DNA from: Gammaproteobacteria bacterium
GTDB taxonomy: Bacteria > Pseudomonadota > Gammaproteobacteria > Steroidobacterales > BM003
Length of the DNA: 10,381 bases
Assembly: GCA_026193125.1 (NCBI GenBank)
Contig: JAPHSC010000266.1
Coordinates: 1 to 10,381, forward strand
Reading direction: 5' to 3'
Of this stretch, positions 6,531 to 10,381 are shown piece after piece; the first letter of the stretch is position 1, and each line of letters opens with the position of its first letter. Below the pieces are notes generated by a model. That model had not been told where the DNA came from. It searched no databases and was given only the letters and a program-made list of their open reading frames with translations. Made by a program: the position numbers and the translations under genes.

Positions 6531-6929
6531 CTATTTCCCCAGGTCCCGAAATTCCCTGTCCAGGTTAAATCTCTTGGACGTGATATACCTTTCCATACGT
6601 TGCAGCCTCATGTCCATTTCACGGATGCGCAGACGTACGGCCGAGAACGTGCCTTTCGGCGAGGTCCGTACTCCCTGCCAGAACTTCTTGTCCGATTCAT
6701 CCCGGTACAACTGGCTCGGTTTCACCGGGACCAGGAAGCACAAGGCAATGTAGGCAAAAAAGGCTACTGCGTTAAACCAAAGCAGGGCAACCGCAGAAAG
6801 AATCCTGACAACGGTCACATCCGCGCCAAAGTAATCGGCGATGCCGGCACATACTCCGCAAATCATGCCATTGCTCTTGTCCCGATACAGTCGCCTGGGG
6901 CTGGCCTCTCTTACCCGATCTTCTGTCAT
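6531..6929 (-). CDS. pspC: PspC-domain envelope stress protein, full length
   Basis: This 132-residue inner-membrane protein has the PspC domain (about 12-70): a LYRDKSNGM entry strand, GVCAGIADYF, and a hydrophobic hairpin or segment (about 40-69). A cytoplasmic helical part follows, with RIREMDMRLQRMERYITS (about 101-118) and the closing FRDL that E. coli PspC also has, ending FRQL. In the known system PspC with PspB senses inner-membrane stress and binds PspA, releasing PspF. The chosen ATG has GGAGGAG eight bases upstream, inside the last codons of the preceding gene. Only two bases separate the two genes, so translation is probably coupled. A start ten codons earlier would overlap that gene without a comparable site. 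E. coli PspC has 119 residues. Confidence 0.93.
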   Translation of the reverse strand: MTEDRVREASPRRLYRDKSNGMICGVCAGIADYFGADVTVVRILSAVALLWFNAVAFFAYIALCFLVPVKPSQLYRDESDKKFWQGVRTSPKGTFSAVRLRIREMDMRLQRMERYITSKRFNLDREFRDLGK

Positions 6930-6931
6930 GT

Positions 6932-7195
6932 TCACACTCCTCCTCGCCTTCCGCCCCAAAACCAGCGCTCTTCTATCGAGCCGCGATAACGTAGCGGCGG
7001 CTCTCGCAGCAACAGGCCTGCGATCAGGTAGCTCAGTACTGCCGGGATAAACAGGAAAATCAGTACCAGCACTGCTACTACCCTGACCAATAGCACACTC
7101 GTATCCAGGTAATCGGCGACCCCGGCACAGACACCCAGCAGCATTCCATTTTCGCTGTCACGGTAAAGGGGCGTTCCATCAACCGGGAGTCTCAT
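6932..7195 (-). CDS. short PspC-domain protein without the C-terminal tail
   Basis: This 87-residue protein is made almost entirely of a PspC domain: LYRDSENGM, GVCAGVADYL and a long hydrophobic stretch (about 34-63). It ends soon after a WFWGG segment that resembles KKFWQG in the full PspC next door. It lacks the leucine-rich helix and FRDL tail, so it looks like a tandem duplicate that lost, or never had, the tail. The start is decided by an ATGA overlap: its ATG shares bases with the TGA of pspB. GGAG lies nine bases upstream within the pspB end. An in-frame ATG at 7210 would overlap pspB more and has a weaker site. The short form might modulate the full PspC or the PspB-PspC complex, which is an inference. 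Confidence 0.88.
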   Translation of the reverse strand: MRLPVDGTPLYRDSENGMLLGVCAGVADYLDTSVLLVRVVAVLVLIFLFIPAVLSYLIAGLLLREPPLRYRGSIEERWFWGGRRGGV

Positions 7196-7410
7196 GTCCT
7201 TTTTCTCCATTCCGGCGCCACATCATCCAGAATCGTCTCCAGGGAATTGATTCGGCTTTCCATTCTCTGGGTATTGCCCCAGAGATCTTCCAGCATCTTC
7301 TCGTCCTCTTTGGACAGCCCCTTGCTCTCCCTCCACTTGGTAACGAAGTGGAGGATGATCACCAGTGGGGCAATCACGGCAAGGCTTAGAATTACGACCA
7401 TTTCACCCAT
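7192..7410 (-). CDS. pspB: phage shock protein B
   Basis: This 72-residue protein has an N-terminal membrane segment (about 4-24) and a cytoplasmic coiled coil, with RMESRINSLETILDD (about 49-63) and the end APEWRKRT. E. coli PspB (74 residues) has the same plan, including RMRERIQALESILD and an NWRDR-type end. Known role: with PspC it passes inner-membrane stress to PspA, freeing PspF. The ATG follows a GAGAG sequence by five bases. The stop overlaps the next ATG as ATGA, giving translational coupling to the short pspC. A 175-base gap separates it from pspA upstream, unlike the tight joins downstream. Confidence 0.94.
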   Translation of the reverse strand: MGEMVVILSLAVIAPLVIILHFVTKWRESKGLSKEDEKMLEDLWGNTQRMESRINSLETILDDVAPEWRKRT

Positions 7411-7585
7411 TGCTTCTCTCGCTTATTCCTCAAAGAGTCTCTGATCTGTTTGTAAACTCGCAGCTTGTGTCAACAATCCGGCATCTGTTCACCCAATCCT
7501 GGCGGGCCTGCCCAACTGCGATTGGCGTCTTGGATCTGAGACTTTTTCCTACCATCTTCCCCGCGCGGAAAACTCGGGCGGCTCA
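7411..7585 (-). other. structured gap between pspA and pspB
   Basis: These 175 bases encode no gene. AGTCTCTGATC (7436-7446) and GATCTGAGACT (7533-7543) are inverted repeats matching at ten of eleven positions, about 86 bases apart. Nested inside are CCAATC/GATTGG (7493-7498/7520-7525) and a GGG/CCC hairpin (7504-7513). In the RNA this would give a three-level stem 25 bases before pspB. There is no run of T after any stem, so it is not an ordinary terminator. A perfect minus-strand TTGACA (7472-7467) lacks a convincing -10. Confidence 0.5.
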
Positions 7586-8257
7586 TCAGCTATCGGAGGT
7601 CTTGGCCATTTTCGCCTTGAGTTCCTCGAAGTCCTTTTCCACCGATTCCGCGTTCTCCAGATCCTTGAACTCCTGGCTCAGGTCCTTCTTCCGTCCCAGG
7701 TCATAGGCCTCAACCCTGCCCTCCACGGTTTCCATCTTGCGCTCGAACTGTTCAAAGCGAACCAGCGCGTCTTCAATCTTATAGTCGTGTATCTTCTTCC
7801 GCACTTCCAGTCTGTGACTGGCGGTCTGGTGGCGGGTAATCAGGGCCTTCTGGCGCAACTTGGCATCAGCCAGCTTTTCTTCCAGCCTTCCAATATCCTC
7901 GTTCAGTTTGCCCAGGCCTTCTTCCACCGCCATGTACTGCTCACGCAACGCCCCGGCAGAATCATCCATGCGCCGCTTCTCGGCCAGGGCCGCCTTGGCC
8001 AGGTCATCCCTGTTCTTGCGGATAGCCAGTTCAGCCTTGTCCTGCCATTCCTCACCGTCGCGCTCCACCGCAGCCAGCTTCCGGTTCAGTTCCTTCTTGT
8101 CGGCGATGGCCCGCGCGGCCGAAGAGCGTACCTCGACCAGCGTATCTTCCATCTCCTGGATCATCAGGCGGACGATCTTTTCAGGATCTTCGGCCTTTTC
8201 CAATATGGAATTGATGTTGGAATTTACGATGTCGGAAAATCTTGAAAATATTCCCAT
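7586..8257 (-). CDS. pspA: phage shock protein A
   Basis: This 223-residue peripheral membrane protein of the PspA/IM30 (ESCRT-III-like) family is nearly the length of E. coli PspA (222). It opens with the amphipathic helix MGIFSRFSDIVNSNIN, and has EKAEDPEKIVRLMIQEMEDTL at about 20-40, both nearly identical to E. coli. The rest is long coiled-coil helices, with QKALITRHQTA (about 137-147) and the closing ELKAKM. Known role: it binds and inhibits PspF, and under stress assembles on the inner membrane to limit proton leakage. The start at 8257 gives the conserved MGIF and has GAGGA seven bases upstream. An in-frame ATG 21 bases earlier is rejected. Two stop codons lie in tandem. It is the first gene after the sigma-54 promoter. 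Confidence 0.97.
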   Translation of the reverse strand: MGIFSRFSDIVNSNINSILEKAEDPEKIVRLMIQEMEDTLVEVRSSAARAIADKKELNRKLAAVERDGEEWQDKAELAIRKNRDDLAKAALAEKRRMDDSAGALREQYMAVEEGLGKLNEDIGRLEEKLADAKLRQKALITRHQTASHRLEVRKKIHDYKIEDALVRFEQFERKMETVEGRVEAYDLGRKKDLSQEFKDLENAESVEKDFEELKAKMAKTSDS

Positions 8258-8298
8258 GTCCTCATCCTCTAGGTTCACGTCCGTACTTAAACTATCTA

Positions 8299-8316
8299 TT
8301 GCAGCAAGCGTGCCAA
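8299..8316 (-). promoter_or_regulatory. sigma-54 promoter of the psp operon
   Basis: On the minus strand TTGGCACG (8316-8309) and CTGCA (8304-8300) give a -24/-12 promoter with GG and GC exactly 10 bp apart. Only the first base of the -12 box departs from TTGCA. Transcription would start near 8290 and leave an untranslated leader of about 33 bases before pspA. The known dependence of pspA on sigma-54 and PspF supports it. Confidence 0.85.
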
Positions 8317-8373
8317 GTTCGATGCCTCATAACTGATTGTTTTATAACGATATAAATTTTGTCCCGAGATTCC

Positions 8374-8396
8374 TGATTGGCTAAATACACCAATTA
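8374..8396. promoter_or_regulatory. candidate PspF enhancer (UAS)
   Basis: TGATTGG (8374-8380) and CCAATTA (8390-8396) form an inverted repeat matching at six of seven positions, with a nine-base spacer. Its centre is about 95 bp upstream of the predicted pspA start, where PspF sites lie in E. coli. It also sits 38 bases before the pspF ATG, so PspF bound here could repress its own gene. The AT-rich tract at 8337-8360, between it and the promoter, could help the DNA bend; no clear IHF consensus was found. Confidence 0.5.
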
Positions 8397-8433
8397 CTAG
8401 CATTTATGACGATTACTTGGTATTTTTCGCCCT

Positions 8434-9483
8434 ATGTCTACAGGCGATACCCAATCCCGGCCCATCATTGGCGAGGCGCCAAGCTTCCTGGCCATGATGG
8501 AACATGTGTCCCGGGCGGCCGCGCTGAACAAGCCTGTATTGGTCGTCGGCGAAAGAGGAACCGGCAAGGAACTGGTCGCCGCCAGGCTGCATTACCTGTC
8601 GCCCCGCTGGGAGCAACCCCTGGTCAAGGTCAACTGCGCCGCCCTGACTGAAAGCATTCTTGAATCCGAGTTATTCGGGCACCAGGCCGGGGCGTTCACC
8701 GGCGCGACCCGGGATCACGCCGGACGCTTCGAGAGAGCCAACGGCGGTACCCTGATACTGGATGAGCTTGGCAACATCACATCGCGCATGCAGGAAAAAA
8801 TACTCAGGGTCATCGAATACGGTGAGTTTGAACGGGTGGGTGGTAGCAATACGATCAGGGTCAACGTCCGTATCGTGGGCTCGACCAATGAGAATCTACC
8901 ATTGCTCGCGCGCGAGGGCCGCTTCCGCTCAGACCTGCTGGACCGCCTGGCCTTCGATGTAATAAATGTACCGCCCCTGCGGGAACGGCAGGAAGACATC
9001 CTGGCCCTGGCGCATGCCTTTGCCCTGAATATCACCTCGGAGTTGAGCCGCCTGTATTTTCCAGGCTTTACGGTCGAGGCGACTGCGCGCTTGCTGAGTT
9101 ACCCATGGCCAGGCAACGTCCGTGAGTTGAAAAATGCGGTGGAGCGTTCGGTTTACCGATGTCCGGATCCGGACGCGGAGATTGACGATATCGTGTTCGA
9201 CCCATTTGATTCCGGCTATGCCGCGAGTTCCGCCGGCCCGAATACGCCGGTCGACCCTGCCTCGGTCGTAGCGGAACCACGCAGCCCTGCCCTGAACAGC
9301 TTGCCCCTGGACCTCAAAGCGCACATCAGGCAAGTGGAGCTGCGGGCCCTGGAGGACGCCATGAAGATGGCCCGCTACAAGCAGGCTGACGCCGCCCGGC
9401 TACTCGGCCTCAGTTATGATCAGCTGCGGGGTCTCCTGCGCAAGCACAAGCTCGTGGCAAGATTTGGCAGGGAGCGGGCCTAG
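8434..9483 (+). CDS. pspF: PspF, sigma-54 activator of the psp operon
   Basis: This 349-residue enhancer-binding protein has no N-terminal receiver domain, as in PspF. The AAA+ domain starts at once: Walker A GERGTGKE (40-47), the sigma-54-contacting GAFTGA loop (86-91), Walker B LILDE (107-111), and arginine-finger segment GRFRSDLLDRLAFDV. W59 in SPRWEQP matches the E. coli W56 loop that contacts PspA. After WPGNVRELKNAVERSVYR comes a linker longer than in E. coli (325 residues). A Fis-type helix-turn-helix follows (about 307-340) with ARYKQADAARLLGLSYDQL. It is cytoplasmic and transcribed divergently from pspA. No good ribosome-binding sequence precedes the ATG, which would suit a protein kept at low level. 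It ends on a CTAG shared with the convergent channel gene. Confidence 0.96.
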   Translation: MSTGDTQSRPIIGEAPSFLAMMEHVSRAAALNKPVLVVGERGTGKELVAARLHYLSPRWEQPLVKVNCAALTESILESELFGHQAGAFTGATRDHAGRFERANGGTLILDELGNITSRMQEKILRVIEYGEFERVGGSNTIRVNVRIVGSTNENLPLLAREGRFRSDLLDRLAFDVINVPPLRERQEDILALAHAFALNITSELSRLYFPGFTVEATARLLSYPWPGNVRELKNAVERSVYRCPDPDAEIDDIVFDPFDSGYAASSAGPNTPVDPASVVAEPRSPALNSLPLDLKAHIRQVELRALEDAMKMARYKQADAARLLGLSYDQLRGLLRKHKLVARFGRERA

Positions 9484-10172
9484 CGGCGAATGCGCTCACT
9501 GATATGCATGCCCACCAGCCTGGCCACGAGGACTGTCAGGTAGAGCTGCCCGGCGATGGCCTCCGCATAGGCCAGCGGCCTGGCCAGATCCGAGACTGGA
9601 AGTATGTCGCCGTATCCCGCCGTAGAGAGCGTGACAAAACTGAAATAAATTGTCTGCATGAACAAATTTCGCGCGCCCGGTCCCTGATCCAGACCGGAGA
9701 ATGATTCAGGGGAAAGTCCCGCCATGCCCGCAAATACAAAAGCAAAGGCCAGGCCGATCAACATATAGACGCTGACTGCGCCGTAAATCATATTCACATT
9801 TACCTTTTCACTGGTACTGAATATGTGTATCGCCATGAGGGCGGCCGCATAGAAAAAAAACAGGGCGTACATAAACTCCATGTACGCATCCGGCAGGTCA
9901 AGGAATCCCCAACCAAGCCGAATCGTCACTCCTAATGTCGCGAGCGCGAGGGCGATTGCCCGCTGCCTTGGCCTGCGACTGGCAGCAAATATACTGAGCC
10001 ATAGGCTCAGGAACAGCAGGCCCTCAAGGACGCCCGCCCACATGGTCAGCGGCTGCAGCATCGGCCACAGCACCAGCACCCCGCTCAAGGCGAGCAGCAA
10101 ATACAAATAGTTGTTGGACAGCAAGAAACTGATACGGGCCCGCCACAAGGACGCCTTGGTCTCCAGCAACAT
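9480..10172 (-). CDS. potassium-channel-like membrane protein
   Basis: This 230-residue inner-membrane protein has about six hydrophobic segments (21-39, 44-63, 72-90, 98-118, 128-149, 201-222) and a pore loop between the last two. The pore helix IYFSFVTLS leads into the filter TAGYGD (184-189), a close variant of the potassium filter TVGYGD. No charged voltage-sensor helix and no cytoplasmic RCK/TrkA domain is present, so it is a short Ion_trans_2-type channel whose gating cannot be predicted. The ATG is preceded by GAGAGG about eight bases upstream. Its TAG shares a CTAG with the pspF stop. Next to a stress system tied to proton-motive force, a potassium conductance is plausible, but a functional link is inference. 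Confidence 0.88.
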   Translation of the reverse strand: MLLETKASLWRARISFLLSNNYLYLLLALSGVLVLWPMLQPLTMWAGVLEGLLFLSLWLSIFAASRRPRQRAIALALATLGVTIRLGWGFLDLPDAYMEFMYALFFFYAAALMAIHIFSTSEKVNVNMIYGAVSVYMLIGLAFAFVFAGMAGLSPESFSGLDQGPGARNLFMQTIYFSFVTLSTAGYGDILPVSDLARPLAYAEAIAGQLYLTVLVARLVGMHISERIRR

Positions 10173-10249
10173 TCCGACACCTCTCTGACAGTCAGGATTC
10201 TTATGCGGAAGATAGTAACAGCTGGCTATCCGGAGTCAGAGGGATGAAT

Positions 10250-10276
10250 AAAAAAAGCCCGGTCATAAAACCGGGC
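10250..10276 (-). terminator. intrinsic terminator of the gene at the right edge
   Basis: GCCCGGT (10257-10263) and ACCGGGC (10270-10276) form a perfect seven-base stem around CATAAA. Read leftward it is followed by seven T residues (10256-10250). It lies 27 bases after the stop of the partial leftward gene and before the channel gene, separating the two transcripts. Confidence 0.88.
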
Positions 10277-10303
10277 CTTGCTCTGTCCCTCGGACGCGAA
10301 CGC

Positions 10304-10381
10304 CTAGTTGCTGCCAGCGTCGAGCCGCACAGTGACGTCCCCGCTACCGGTACCAATTACGCCCTTGCCACTGCCGTCACC
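10304..10381 (-). CDS. 3' end of an unidentified gene, possibly adhesin-like
   Basis: Only the last 25 codons and the TAG stop are inside the window. They read as a glycine- and serine-rich strand pattern: GDGSGKG, then VIGTGSGDVTVRLD, then AGSN at the end. The repeated GSGDVTV style is seen in right-handed beta-helix or DUF4097-like exported proteins. This is too short for a firm call. A strong terminator directly downstream supports a real gene end here. Confidence 0.55.
   Translation of the reverse strand, partial: GDGSGKGVIGTGSGDVTVRLDAGSN

Noticed and set aside
7441..7475. Perfect minus-strand TTGACA as an internal promoter for pspB
   Set aside because: No convincing -10 box lies 16-18 bases downstream, so it is mentioned only within the structured gap.

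Overview
The window looks like a piece of a gammaproteobacterial chromosome. It has a complete phage-shock (Psp) locus with PspF, PspA, PspB and PspC proteins closely resembling those of enterobacteria. It also carries sigma-54 (-24/-12) promoter motifs, a membrane-bound c-di-GMP enzyme and a glucose-6-phosphate isomerase (PGI). The genus cannot be fixed from this alone. No insertion sequence, phage gene, CRISPR array, tRNA or rRNA was seen.

Layout. Bases 1-263 hold a structured leader and candidate divergent promoters. Bases 264-1079 (+) encode an exported protein of unknown function. Bases 1077-1233 (-) hold the most unusual feature: a consensus sigma-54 promoter about 90 bp from a strong intrinsic terminator of the same orientation, which together define a probable small RNA of about 130 nt with no annotated coding content. 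A small DoxX-family membrane protein (1390-1749, -) follows. Next comes a large HAMP-PAS-GGDEF-EAL protein (2025-4505, +), which meets a PGI gene (4502-6109, -) tail to tail.

Bases 6269-8257 (-) are the psp operon: pspA, a 175-nt structured gap, pspB, a short pspC, a full-length pspC, and a small membrane protein that combines a PspB-like layout with a PspC-like tail. Divergent from it is pspF (8434-9483, +), the AAA+ activator of sigma-54. The 176-bp divergent region holds a good -24/-12 promoter for pspA and an inverted repeat at enhancer distance. PspF is convergent with a six-segment potassium-channel-like protein (9480-10172, -). The window ends in the 3' end of another leftward gene with a clear terminator.

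How the genes fit together. In the known system PspA holds PspF inactive. Membrane stress, sensed through PspB and PspC, draws PspA to the membrane and frees PspF to switch on the pspA operon through sigma-54. The PspC duplication, the extra tail protein and the neighbouring ion channel suggest an expanded membrane-integrity module. Whether the sigma-54 small RNA answers to PspF or to another activator cannot be told from sequence.
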